Below are positions 11,486 to 21,000 of a stretch of 64,000 bases of DNA, one piece after another. A model generated the notes under the pieces. That model was not told where the DNA came from and did not search any database. It saw only the letters and a list, made by a program, of their open reading frames with translations. The stretch's first letter is position 1. The number at the start of each line of letters is the position of its first letter. This stretch comes from Cordylochernes scorpioides (taxonomy: Eukaryota > Arthropoda > Arachnida > Pseudoscorpiones > Chernetidae), in the NCBI GenBank assembly GCA_030710605.1, contig CP092863.1, positions 116,812,680-116,876,679 on the forward strand, written 5' to 3'. Position numbers and translations under genes: made by a program.

Positions 11486-12797
11486 AACGTCCGCTTAAGA
11501 TCAAGTCCACTTAAAATATATTCCATTTTAGTCCACCTAACACAAGTCTGCTTAATACGTTCAACTCAAGATCCGCTTAAGACAGAGTTCGTTTAAAACA
11601 GGGTCCGCTTAAGACAGAGTTCGTTTAAAACAGGGTCCGCTTAAGACAGAGTTCGTTTAAAACAGGGTCTGCTTAATACGTTTAACTCAAGATCCGCTTA
11701 AGACAGAGTTTGTTTAAAACAGGGTCCACTTAAGACAGAGTTCGTTTAAAACAGGGTCCGCTTAAGGCAGGATCCGTTTAAAACAGGGTCCGCTTAAGAC
11801 AGAGTTCACTTAAGACAAGGTCCACTTAAGACATTGTTTGTTTGAAACAGGGTCCGCTTAAGACAGAGTTCACTTAAGACAAGGTCCACTTAAGACATAG
11901 TTTGTTTGAAACAAGGTCCGCTTAAGACAGAGTTCACTTAAGACAAGGTCCACTTAAGACATAGTTTGTTTGAAACAGGGTCCGCTTAAGACATAGTTTT
12001 TTGAAACAGGGTCCGCTCAAGACAGAGTTCACTTAAGACAAGGTCCACTTAAGACATAGTTTGTTTGAAACAAGGTCCGCTTAAGACAGAGTTCACTTAA
12101 GACAAGGTCCACTTAAGACATAGTTTGTTTGAAACAGGGTCCGCTTAAGACAGAGTTCACTTAAGACAAGGTCCACTTAAGACATAGTTTGTTTGAAACA
12201 GGGTCCGCTTAAGACAGAGTTCACTTAAGACAAGGTCCACTTAAGACATAGTTTGTTTGAAACAGGGTCCGCTTAAGACAGAGTTCACTTAAGACAAGGT
12301 CCACTTAAGACATAGTTTGTTCGAAACAGGGTCCGCTTAAGACAGAGTTCACTTAAGACAAGGTCCACTTAAGACAGAGTTCGTTTAAAAACAGGGTCCG
12401 CTTAAGACAGAGTTCACTTAAGACAAGGTCCACTTAAGACATAGTTTGTATGAAACAGGGTCCGCTTAAGACAGAGTTCACTTAAGACAAGGTCCACTTA
12501 AGACATAGTTTGTTTGAAACAGGGTCCGCTTAAGACAGAGTTCACTTAAGACAAGGTCCACTTAAGACAAGGTCCACTTAAGACATAGTTTGTTTGAAAC
12601 AGGGTCCGCTTAAGACAGAGTTCACTTAAGACAAGGTCCACTTAAGACATAGTTTGTTTGAAACAGGGTCCGCTTAAGACAGAGTTCACTTAAGACAAGG
12701 TCCACTTAAGACATAGTTTGTTTGAAACAAGGTCCGCTTAAGACAGAGTTCACTTAAGACAAGGTCCACTTAAGACATAGTTTGTTTGAAACAGGGT
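11486..12797. repeat. 16-bp satellite with 64-bp higher-order units
   Basis: The basic 16-mers read GTCCGCTTAAGACAGA, GTTCACTTAAGACAAG, GTCCACTTAAGACATA and GTTTGTTTGAAACAGG. In the left part (about 11580-11800) they alternate as 32-bp pairs. From about 11800 the four variants form a 64-bp unit repeated roughly 15 times with few changes. The far left (11486-11580) is a degenerate edge. The array stops exactly at the inverted terminal repeat of the next element (12798). Confidence 0.9.
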
Positions 12798-13072
12798 CGG
12801 TGACAAAGCCACAACACCCGCTTTGGCAAACTGAGAATTTATAGATCAATATCCTCCCGGCAAAATCCCCATCTATATTTTGCCCATAGATTTGGTCTAG
12901 CCACTTTACCAGCTAAACACCTCTTTGGTAAATTCTAAGATTTCATCTGATCCCATGTAAATCTCATGAAATCAAAGTTCGCCCTGGACTGACAAGGGCC
13001 ATTAGCCCGAAACCATGGTTTCCAAGTGGACGCTTCTCAGTTTGCCAAAGCTGGTGTTGTGGCTTTGTCACC
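12798..13072 (+). mobile_element. TIR element with a hammerhead-like core
   Basis: Inverted ends of about 38 bp start GGTGACAAAGCCACAACACC at 12798 and close with the complement at 13072. The body shares strings with 14600-14790 and, in reverse, with 34800-34890 and 38990-39170. A hammerhead-type core lies at 12981-13031 near the right end. No protein is encoded. It may be a retrozyme- or Penelope-related non-coding element. Confidence 0.6.
12981..13031 (+). ncRNA. Hammerhead ribozyme-like motif, degenerate
   Basis: The core reads CTGACAA (12989-12995; consensus CTGANGA), then a 4-bp stem II GGGC/GCCC with loop CATTA, GAAA at 13009-13012, and a short stem III ACC/GGT. Stem I pairs CCTGGA with TCCAAG in part. 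The core G-to-A change and a GTT cleavage triplet make it probably inactive. Confidence 0.5.
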
Positions 13073-13300
13073 GTCCCCGAGGCCGCTAGTTGCGGCGACG
13101 GTCAATAGATGGCGTCTAGTTTTGACGTCTATTTTGAAGGGAGAAGTGACATTTATCTTTATATTATATAGAATAAATTATACATATTAAACAATAGAAA
13201 AAAAATTAGGAGTTATAATAAAAAAAAAAAAAAAAAAAAAAAACGCATTCCCCTGAAAAAGATGGCATTGACTCGCCGAAACGTTGGGAGAAATAAATAA
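13073..13300 (+). repeat. Downstream part of the hammerhead element family
   Basis: GAGGCCGCTAGTTGCGGCGA and the following GACGTCTATTTT string recur at 34740-34800, 34895-34960 and 38925-38985. A poly(A) run lies at about 13218-13243. It is followed by a CGAAACGTTGGGAG...AATAAA string common to several arthropod repeats. Confidence 0.5.
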
Positions 13301-13305
13301 TAAAA

Positions 13306-13405
13306 ATCAGGGAACAGGTTAAATCAATGTTTAGTTGATTTCTGTTCCACCAGATGGCGCTTTGCCTTCTGTAAAGCACATGTGCTCCTGGTCAGGATAT
13401 GCCTT
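13306..13405 (+). repeat. Partial copy of the 344-bp satellite
   Basis: About 100 bp match the satellite at 1-826 (AGGGAACAGG through GGTCAGGATATGCC) with a few substitutions. It is an isolated fragment outside the main array. Confidence 0.85.
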
Positions 13406-14159
13406 TTTTATTTTTAATATATATATATAAATTCATTTTTAAAAATTTCAAAATATCGAACGTTTATAAATGAGATCCTAATAAATAGACATTTTAAAAA
13501 GTAGATGAAAGAGGTATCTGTGATTAGACAAAAAAAATGTTAATGACTATTGACCGCAGGTCTAAGACAAGCGGGGGAATCAGCCGACTACCGGGTAATT
13601 AAAGATCGTCTGGAACACGACCGTCTGCTCATTAAATCGACATTGTCTTCTGACGGATTAGCAGATAGGGGAGTCTGGCCCGACACCACTTCCTTGGTGT
13701 GCGGCCGGCCCCCAGAAATAGACAAATCAATCAAAAGTTTTTTTTCTTTCTCGGCATCTCATTTTTACCCTTTCCATCGTCTGACTCTAATTACAACCAT
13801 CGCTATTCTTGATCTGGGACATTCTTACTCTGGTCAAATTTAATATTTGTGTTTTTCAGTGATTATTTTTTATTATTATTATATATTTTTTTCAGATAGA
13901 TAGAGATTTTGGAAATGAAAAAAAAAAAAAAAGGAATGCATTTACTTTGGTTGAAGTGGTTTGAATTTAAATAGAGATATACATTTATTTAGAAATTTTA
14001 CCAACAGGATATTTTGAGCTGTGCAAAAAAAAAAAAAAAAAAGGGGAGGGGGGGGGGGGGGGACATCTATCTCCCGCCAAAATAACACTCCAAATGGGAG
14101 TGATGTTTTTTTTTTATTTTTTAAATTCTAAAATGTTCTTTTTAAACCTTCTATATCTA
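13406..14159. other. Unassigned
   Basis: No recognised gene. A 97-codon frame at 13550-13843 is GC-richer than its surroundings but resembles no family I know. Poly(A) and poly(G) runs lie near 13920 and 14030-14062. Confidence 0.4.
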
Positions 14160-14600
14160 CACCCATGGACAAAAACTTAAGAAAGTAGTACCTTTTGGCA
14201 ATTTATATTGGGATTGAGACAATAACTCTGAAAGATACACTCATGGACAAAACTTAAGGTGGTTGTACCTTTTAGCATGTATATCGGGATTGAGACAATA
14301 ACTCTGAAAGATACACTCATGGACAAAACTTAAGGTGGTTGTACCTTTTAGCATGTATATCGGGATTGAGACAATAACTCTGAAAGATACACTCATGGAC
14401 AAAACTTAAGTAAGTTGTACCTTTTAGCATTGTATATCGTGATTCAGACAATAACTCTGAAAGATATTACAGTGACCTTTATTGAAGACACACGAGATAA
14501 CCAAGTGTTAAAAAAATTGTCTCTGTCTCCTTCATAAAAGAGACGACCAGCGACATCAAAATATGAAACTTCCTTAAGTTTTGTCCATGAGCGTAATTTG
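14160..14600 (+). mobile_element. M1 MITE with 76-bp tandem 5' ends
   Basis: The M1 end ACTCATGGACAAAACTTAAG recurs at 14239, 14315 and about 14390, 76 bp apart, preceded by a variant copy at 14160. The last unit runs on into the full M1 body (TTACAGTGACCTTTATTGAA, then CGAGATAACCAAGTGT) and closes with the inverse end CTTAAGTTTTGTCCATGAG near 14572-14591. The ends look like Tc1-type inverted repeats next to TA. Confidence 0.75.
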
Positions 14601-14800
14601 GCTATGGAATTTGCCTATCCACTTTGCCAGCTCAACATCTCTTTGGAAAATTGTGAAGATTTTTTTATCAAATCCTTGTGAATCTCATGAAATCAAAATT
14701 GGCCTAGACTGACGAGGGCCATTAGCCCGAAACGTTAGTCTTCAGGTGAGAGTTCTGAGTTTGCCAAAGCTGGTGTTGTGACTTTTCCACTGTCTGCTAG
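14601..14800 (+). mobile_element. Hammerhead-element copy
   Basis: It shares CCACTTTGCCAGCTCAACAT and TCATGAAATCAAAATTGGCC with the element at 12798-13072 and ends with the same GTTTGCCAAAGCTGGTGTTG string. It carries the best hammerhead motif in the window (14701-14747). Its left inverted end is missing. Confidence 0.6.
14701..14747 (+). ncRNA. Type I hammerhead ribozyme-like motif (best copy)
   Basis: All conserved core elements are present. CTGACGA is at 14709-14715, stem II GGGC/GCCC with loop CATTA at 14716-14728, GAAA at 14729-14732, a very short stem III (AC/GT with loop GTTA), and a GTC cleavage triplet at 14738-14740. Stem I pairs 14701-14708 with 14741-14747, including wobbles and a mismatch. 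Type I hammerheads with minimal stem III are known from Penelope-like elements and metazoan retrozymes. The weak stem I makes activity doubtful for this copy alone; a dimer could be more stable. Confidence 0.6.
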
Positions 14801-14919
14801 TTTACAGAGATGTTCTTTCTTTCCATAAAAAAATAATATTAAACTTTTTAAATTAAAAATTTCAAATTTTTTGCTGCCTATTTTAACAAGATTATCTACA
14901 ATTTTTTCTTCGCGATGAA

Positions 14920-15085
14920 AATATATCGGGAGGCATGGCTCATCAGTGGTAAACCCTCTCCCGATTACTCTATACGTATAAACCTATCTATCCAATACAC
15001 TAGTAGAACGGTCTGGTAGATTTAACTGGTGAAATCACTGGAAGGGTTCACCACTGATGAGCCAGGCTCTCTCAAGACATTTTGT
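14920..15085. mobile_element. Fold-back family FB, copy 1 (degenerate)
   Basis: The left arm GGCTCATCAGTGG and right arm CCACTGATGAGCC face each other across about 90 bp containing CTGGTAGATTTAACTGG. The outer ends are worn. It belongs to the FB family seen at eleven other places in the window. Confidence 0.65.
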
Positions 15086-15141
15086 TATAAACAAAATAAA
15101 ATAATATTATTTTTGAATATTTATTTATAATTATAATTATA

Positions 15142-15473
15142 CTAGCCGAATGACCCGGGCAACGCCCGGGGTTTACCCGATTAAATGCTTTTATTCAAAT
15201 ACTATTCGTTACAATTATAAATTGGCGCCGTGGATGTCATTCTTGTATAATATATAAATGAGTTTTAAAAATTGTAAAAAAAAAAAAAAAATGCATCGGC
15301 CGGGAATCGAACCCGGGGCGCCCGCGTGGCAGGCGAGCATTCTACCACTGAACCAAAAGCAAACGGTGACAGAATTAAGAACGCATGACGATGATAACTG
15401 TATATTATCCGTGACAGAGGCCACGACAGACGGTCGTGACTATATATATTAATTGTATATATATATGTATAGA
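15142..15473 (-). mobile_element. Short non-autonomous Helitron (3' end clear, 5' end tentative)
   Basis: On the minus strand the element ends with a GC hairpin (CCCGGGCGTTGCCCGGG), nine bases, then CTAG at 15145-15142, followed by T. That is the canonical Helitron 3' end and nearly identical to the one at 37451. A candidate 5' TC is at 15473 (TCTATACATATATATATAC), but the base before it is G rather than A. It encodes no protein and contains a tRNA-Gly copy. Confidence 0.55.
15292..15360 (-). pseudogene. tRNA-Gly(GCC) copy, damaged acceptor stem
   Basis: The minus strand carries a tRNA with A box TGGTTCAGTGG, anticodon loop CTGCCAC (GCC) and B box GGTTCGATTCC, ending CCGATGCA. A T-run follows at once and would serve as a Pol III terminator. 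The 5' acceptor strand reads GCTTTTG where GCATCGG would be needed, and the copy is 69 rather than about 71 nt. I judge it a pseudogene, probably carried in the surrounding Helitron. Confidence 0.75.
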
Positions 15474-15496
15474 CAAATGTAAAGACATACATGTAT

Positions 15497-15545
15497 GACA
15501 GCGCAAGTGTCCCTAGGGGGACATAGCGCTCTAAATTGAAATAAG
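15497..15545 (-). repeat. Short dispersed block
   Basis: TAGAGCGCTATGTCCCCCTA and its flanks (minus strand here) recur on the plus strand at about 18165-18213. The centre forms a small TGTCCC/GGGACA hairpin. Confidence 0.6.
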
Positions 15546-15897
15546 ATAATAACAAAATGAAATGTTGTTATGAGTCGCTTTCTGTTTTTCCTATAGATGG
15601 AAATGTATTAAAAAACATTAAAAATGATTCGTATATATTCGATTTGTTTCAACACTAAAATAAACATATTGCCACGGTAGAGAAGACAAGTATTCCAAAA
15701 GCTTAATTAAAAATAATTAATTAATTAATTAAACTTATATATTGCAAAATGTGTCAATTGATTTTACAAGTGATAATATACAAATATGGTAAGGGGTAAT
15801 GACTATGCAAATATTTATGATGAAAAACAACAGCCTTCAAAATATAATTATTCTGTGACAATACAGAGTATTTATTTCTTCATTTAAAATATATATT
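15546..15897. other. AT-rich, unassigned
   Basis: No recognisable gene or repeat; includes a run of TTAAT repeats near 15715-15732. Confidence 0.4.
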
Positions 15898-16540
15898 TAG
15901 ACAATTTAAACAATTTTATTAATTCTTTTAATCAAATTTTACAAAGGTGGAAAAATAAAAAAAGTAAAAGGACATATAAAGTGTAGGGGAATATATATTT
16001 GTGTTATAAATAAAAGATAAATGAGATTTTCTGTTGTATTCTTGATCATGTTGAGGATTATGGTAATGTAATGCAGTCGTGGTTGAAATAATAATCTTGA
16101 ATATATAAAGTCTTGATCAGAGATTTCTTTATTTGAGCTAAGGAATATATATGAAAAACATAATTTGATTAAAGTAATGCCTGGCTTAAGGCGAGTAGAA
16201 CAAGGAAAACAAAAGATTATTTACATAATGTACAAAAGTTTTGAGCCGGCCAACGGGGAAAAACAACAACGAGTTTCTATATGCAAAGCGTGGCCTCTGG
16301 CGGTCGATTTAACGGAATATTTGTATCTATGAAATATAATTCCAAATAAAATAATATTTTAATATAACAATTTTAAATAAAATATTTTAATATAACATAT
16401 ATATATATAGTTGTGTACAAATGTCTTCAGCAAGGAAGGCTTCCCCACCTTGAGAGAGTTTTTCTCCAGACAAGGAAGGGGTCTTGAGAACCAAAGAGAG
16501 AGCAATCCTTCGAAATATTTTGAGAAAAAATTGTTTTTTT
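15898..16540 (+). repeat. Dispersed repeat R, split by a MITE
   Basis: The pieces 15898-16012 and 16397-16540 together match an uninterrupted copy at 24698-24890: a CAAATTTTACAAAGGTGGAA part, then GTTGTGTACAAATGTCTTCA and CTTCCCCACCTTGAGAGAGT. The break is filled by the MITE at 16013-16396. Related CACCTTGATA...TCTCCTCCAGAC blocks lie at 35780-35850 and 60745-60800. R may be part of an LTR, but no ends are visible. Confidence 0.7.
16013..16396. mobile_element. MITE family T (384 bp) inside repeat R
   Basis: It starts GTTATAAATAAAAG and ends TTTTAATATAAC, a weak inverted pair, in a TATATA context. A second copy is at 29879-30239. Both carry GTAATGTAATGCAGTCGTGG, TTTTGAGCCGGCCA and GGCGGTCGATTTAACGG-like strings. 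Here the right end is tandemly duplicated (about 16340-16368 and 16369-16396). The empty site survives at 24698-24890. Confidence 0.75.
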
Positions 16541-17626
16541 CTTTCACAGATTTAGGTACGTCCTTTTTTTATATGTAAATATGTTCAATGGATTGTCATT
16601 TGACTCAACTCTTTAGTACTGTTTAGTTAAAGACAAACAACTTTAGAAATGTTAATTTTTTGGTACATCTTTTCTATTAGTATAGTAGTTTTGTAGATAA
16701 TCATATCATTTTATTTCTTATAATTTTAAATCATATCATTTTATTTCATATATAATTTTATTTCTTATTATTTTAAATCAATAATTGTAAATACCAAAAT
16801 AAAAAACAACAGCTTAATTCTAAAAAATATTATCATCATCAATTCTCATGTTATTGTTGTAGACGAATAACTCGCTTGTTTCCGTATAAAAACGATAATA
16901 AAATTACTAGTTAAATTTAATGTGATTTAGTAATTAATTCTTGAATTATAAATAAATTGTAACACGCCTGCAGCCGCCCCTACAGTTTTTTTTTTAATCC
17001 TTGTATAGAATGAAATATTTAGCAATATAAAATACGAAATGCCTAAAAAAAAGATAAAAAATCGCGACTTATAAATTGACAGTCATAGAAAAAAAAAAAG
17101 CGCGCCAAAATAAAATAGATCCAAACGAATTTTGTAACAACTAGGATTACTTGGCAATATGATCTTTCAAGTCACAACAAAACAAGGAAGCTTTAAAATC
17201 GAAAAAAAAAAAAAATGAAAAAAAAAAAAAACGATTTTTTTAATCATTTCCCTCCAGACAAGATGTGTCACTAATTAGAAAATTAATTAACTGAGGATGT
17301 ATGGCCCAGTTCGTCTGCCCGAAAAATGAGCGCCGCCTAGCGGGGTGTAGACGAAGCTTAATCAATGGAAGCCCGAACCTTTGTGTGAATTGCTTTTTAA
17401 TTACCCTGATATCTATTACATGCTCCACTTAACCGGGCTCTTAACTCTTTTTTATTTATTAATATTTGACCACAACAATGGTGACGATACTATTTTTGAT
17501 CTTGAATAGGTGCTCATTGTTCTTTTCTAAGCAGCCGAGCGAGGTTTGATTTATAGAACAGACGCTGTTTGATAGATCTTCTGCTACGTTTTTTCTCTCC
17601 TCACTCTCTCTATATTTACGATGCAC
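16541..17626. other. AT-rich, unassigned
   Basis: No gene recognised. Several poly(A) runs lie near 17088-17098 and 17201-17232. Frames at 17240-17428 and 17459-17671 have no familiar motif. Confidence 0.4.
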
Positions 17627-17845
17627 TAGCGCGCCATCTAGCATCAGTATCATTATAAAAGGAAGTTCCAAAAATGCAATATAACAGCGGTATGATAGAT
17701 TAAACTGGCGAAACCGCTGGGAGGGTTCACCACTGATGAGCCAGGCCTTTCATTAATTTTTCCATTGCAGTAAGGGCAGTAGAAATGGTTTATTTTCAAA
17801 AAGAATCTTACGCCGTTAAAATAGTTTCGAATTAGATAAATCTGT
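17627..17845 (+). mobile_element. Fold-back family FB, copy 2
   Basis: The left end ACTAGCGCGCCATCT leads to the FB core (ACTGGCGAAACCGCTGGGAG, then CACCACTGATGAGCCAGG), TTTTTCCATTGCAGTAAGGG, and the outer AAAATAGTTTCGAATT. It belongs to the subfamily with AAAGGAAGTTCCAAAAATGC. Confidence 0.75.
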
Positions 17846-17930
17846 TTATAATAAATATTTTTATTCGTTCCATATATGCCTTTTTAGTTTATATTTTTTT
17901 ATTAAGTGAAGTTTTTATGAATTTTGTGAA

Positions 17931-18445
17931 GTTATAAAGTGGTATAAACTGTTGGTTTTCGATTGCTATAACTCGTGATCGAATCCTGCATTAAGCACTT
18001 TTTTTATCATAAAAAAAAAAATAAATAAAATGCCTCCAATGACCCCTGATTCTTGCAATAGTCCAACCCCACCAGTGAGTACAAGTAACTAAACATGACA
18101 CTGGCATATTTGTAAGTGCAAAAGTCGAACTGATTTTCACATGTGTAGACATGTGGTATTTCTTTATTTCGAATTAGAGCGCTATGTCCCCCTAGGGACA
18201 CTTACACTTTAAAGATAAACAAAAATTTGAAAGAAAAGAAAGAAAGATATTTTAAATATGTACAGAATTAGTATGCAAGTTAGTTAGATGAAAAGATAAA
18301 AATATATATCAACACAATTGATATATGTACAAAGGGTTGGTATGCAAATTTAGTTAAATGAAATCAAATGGTATACTTACAGTAAAAGCAGTTGCCAACT
18401 ACTACCCACCATGATTATCATTGCCCTGTACCATGTGTACTAGGG
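17931..18445 (+). mobile_element. SINE-1 copy, interrupted
   Basis: A worn tRNA-like head (GATCGAATCCTGCATTAAGC) is followed by a T-run, then the SINE-1 body from 18030: GTCCAACCCCACCAGTGAGT, GTCGAACTGATTTTCACATG. The body stops at about 18153 and resumes at 18368 with GTATACTTACAGTAAAAGCA and CACCATGATTATCATTGCCC. About 215 bp of other repeat sequence sits in between. Compare the complete copy at 62996-63321. Confidence 0.75.
18154..18367. mobile_element. Insertion inside SINE-1
   Basis: This stretch interrupts the SINE at a TGGTA motif present on both sides. It contains the AGAGCGCTATGTCCCCCTAG block shared with 15497-15545 and the ATATCAACACAATTGATATA block shared with 10860-10905. Its family is unknown. 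Confidence 0.5.
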
Positions 18446-18749
18446 ATAGAGAAAAAAACTATGGACGGAAAATATTTCTAACAAAATTGAGCCTCATCCC
18501 AAGGTTTGAGAAGGGTTACGTGTAAAGTTTGTTTAGAATTTTATCAGCAATTTTTCCACAATTTCATCCATCAGATTGCTACACAACCGTTTATTTGTGC
18601 ATTCTACTTATATACTACTGCATTTGGGAGTTTATTTTTGGTGTTTGGATGAAACTAATATAAAAGGGGTTCCGTAATTGTGGAAATTTGGTAAATATTT
18701 TTGTTTTCCGTTACCTGACAAGCTTTCGGGGACAGCTCTCTTTTTCAAC
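18446..18749. other. Unassigned
   Basis: No recognised feature; precedes the 18S-derived insertion. Confidence 0.4.
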
Positions 18750-18761
18750 TCTTTGCATCTC

Positions 18762-18910
18762 AAAAACAACAACAAAAGGGCTTTATTAGGGCCTATTGCC
18801 CTGTATGGATTCGCCATTTGGTCTTGGTCTAATAAAAGCACCCTCACCCTAAAAGGGACGAGGGCTCAATTGCATTGTATTAGCTCTAGAATTACCATAG
18901 TTATCCAAGT
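18762..18910 (-). pseudogene. 18S rRNA fragment fused to a LINE-type 3' tail, with target duplication
   Basis: On the minus strand the insert opens with ACTTGGATAACTATGGTAAT and TCTAGAGCTAATACA, a highly conserved part of eukaryotic 18S rRNA, and continues through TGCTTTTATTAGACCAAGAC, also 18S. It then passes into GGCGAATCCATACAGGGCAA, CCCTAATAAAG and a (TTG)n-rich tail. That tail is present without any 18S at about 43640-43700. The insert is flanked on both sides by TCTTTGCATCTC (18750-18761 and 18911-18922), a 12-bp target duplication. It reads as a chimeric retrocopy. Confidence 0.75.
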
Positions 18911-19049
18911 TCTTTGCATCTCTTATATTTATGTTTACTGTTGTGATTTAGCTACCACTAAGACCCTGAAAAAATACTGTTCAATCTTTATTACTAGGAA
19001 AATGGTTAAAGCTAACTCTATGAGCATGCTGTTTAGGAATTTAAAAACT

Positions 19050-19395
19050 ACACTCATGGAGACAAAAATTAAGGAATTTGTACCTTTTACCATGTATATC
19101 GGGATTGAGACAATAACTCTGAAAGATATTACAGTGACCTTTATTGAAGACACACGAGATAACCAATATACACTCATTAACAAAACTTAAGGAAGTTGCA
19201 CCTTTTAGCATGTATATCGGGATTCAGACAATAACTCTGAAATATATTACAGTGACCTTTATTGAAGAAACACGAGATAACCAAATGTAAACAGACTCTG
19301 TCTCCTCAAAGAAAAAAACAAAACAAAAAAAAAAAACAGACGACTGGCGATATCAAAGACTTTCTACTTTCTTAAGGTTTGACCATGGGTATATA
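19050..19395 (+). mobile_element. M1 MITE, 118-bp tandem dimer of the 5' part plus 3' end
   Basis: ACACTCATGGAGACAAAAAT (19050) opens a first unit that runs to GATAACCAATA. A second ACACTCATTAACAAAACTTA follows at about 19169 and continues to the full body and a worn inverse end near 19365-19390. The first unit matches the 118-bp monomer of the array at 32540-33010. Confidence 0.75.
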
Positions 19396-20129
19396 TGCTT
19401 TAATTTTATTTAGTTTAATAATGTTCTACAATATTAAAAAATGTTTCATATCCCTCCAAAAAATGCTTAGATGACGTTTTAAAGCGATTCTGTAAGATTA
19501 TACTGTTTTCTACATTCTGTTTTCTACATATATGTGGACAATAATTGTTATTATAATCCCTTCAGTAAAATTATGAATAAAAAACAATTTTAAAATAGGA
19601 AAGCCATAGTAATGAACTATTTTAGCATAAATTGTTTCTTCTGATTATTGTATGCAGCATGGAAATTTGAGTCATTTTTTTTTCGCAACATATGTAGACA
19701 GGGGGGTGTACTTAGAATAAAAGCAGCCACAATCTCCTTCTCATCATGATTATCATGGCCTGTACCATGTATATAAAAGGAAAGGTAAAGACAACTTGTA
19801 GAATGAAGGTCACCAGATAGTGTAAATGACCGATAATGAACAAATTGAATGAATTTGTCGCCATACTGCTGAGTCATGCCCCTAAATGGTACGGCAGTAG
19901 TAAGAATAAAGCTAATTGTTATTTTATAATTAAAAAAGATCTCAATTAGTGTAACTAAATGGGTATTAGATGTCATTAGAGAAGATTACGGGGCGAGGAA
20001 TGTGCTAATCCTCCAGGTGTGAGAGATTCCAGTGTCGGCGGACATTCACGCAGGACTTTCACCCGGTAACCTTGCGCCGAGAACAATACACGTAGCTCAT
20101 TAATATAACGTCGACCCCCTGTAGCTCCG
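19396..20129. other. Mostly unassigned; SINE-1 3' fragment at 19685-19790
   Basis: A SINE-1 tail (ACATATGTAGACAGG, then CATGATTATCATGGCCTGTA) lies at about 19685-19790 on the plus strand. The GC-richer stretch 19985-20130 matches nothing I recognise. Confidence 0.45.
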
Positions 20130-21000
20130 CCTACACAGGATTATCATCTACAAACGGTCCTTGGGATTGGTAAAGTCGCTCGAATAACCCCGTAGACTTG
20201 ATGGATTCGCCCATAAGAGCCCTTGGTAACGGGAACTTTTGGCTGAAATGTTGTCCAAGGCTTGCGGATTCAACAGAAATGATACAAGTACTTGTACTTG
20301 GTGGCATGAACCTGGTAGAAGTATTTTTTTTGAGATCCTGAGTGAATGAAACAGAAAAATATTTGAATTCGTGAATTCGACATAATAAGTCTGTAGAAAT
20401 CACAGATTAATCAGAAATAGTCTTTGAAAATAGTGGATTGAGTGAAAATGGTCTTTGAGACAAGTGGATAAAAAGAAATGGCTTTGAGATTATGCCCATA
20501 GAACTGATGGATTCGTCCAAAATGTCTGGTGAACCTTTGGCTGAAATGTTGGCTTGCGGATTCAACAGAAACTTGGTAGAAGTAATTTTTGAGAATCCTG
20601 AGTGAATGAAGCAGACAAATCTTTTAATCGGTAAATTCGATAGAATAAGTATGTAGAAATCATAGACTAATCAGAAATAGCCTTGGAAAATAGTGGTTTC
20701 AGTGGAAATGGTCTTTAAAATATTGGATTGAGTGGAAATGGTCTTTGAGATTCGCAGATTTCACAGAAATGGTCCTTGGAATTGTTTACCTAGTAGAAAT
20801 AGTTAATGAGACCCCGTGCATCTAGCAGAAATAATATTGGAATTCGTAAATTCGACAGAATAAGTCCGTAAAAATCACGGATCCACCAGGAATAGCTCTT
20901 GGAACGGTGGATTTAGCGAAAATCGTATTTGAAATTGTGGATTCAACGGATATGATTTTGGAGACTCGCGTATAAAGCCGAAATATATATATATATATAT
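20130..21000. repeat. Degenerate ~30-bp tandem repeat
   Basis: Variants of TGGATTCAACAGAAATGG and GTCTTTGAAATTGTGG recur many times at irregular spacing of roughly 30-35 bp. A larger duplication is visible as well: the CTTTTGGCTGAAATGTT block occurs at about 20235 and 20535. The array is old and eroded and ends in a TA run near 20983-21000. Confidence 0.65.

Noticed and set aside
11486..12797. CRISPR-like array
   Set aside because: There are no unique spacers; every part of the unit repeats. The genome is eukaryotic.
13260..13300. Hammerhead motif at CGAAACGTTGGGAG
   Set aside because: The CTGANGA half and a cleavage triplet are absent; this is a string common to many arthropod repeats. The same holds for 35098-35120.
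13550..13843. 97-codon GC-richer frame
   Set aside because: No recognisable domain; ends in low-complexity phenylalanine- and serine-rich sequence.
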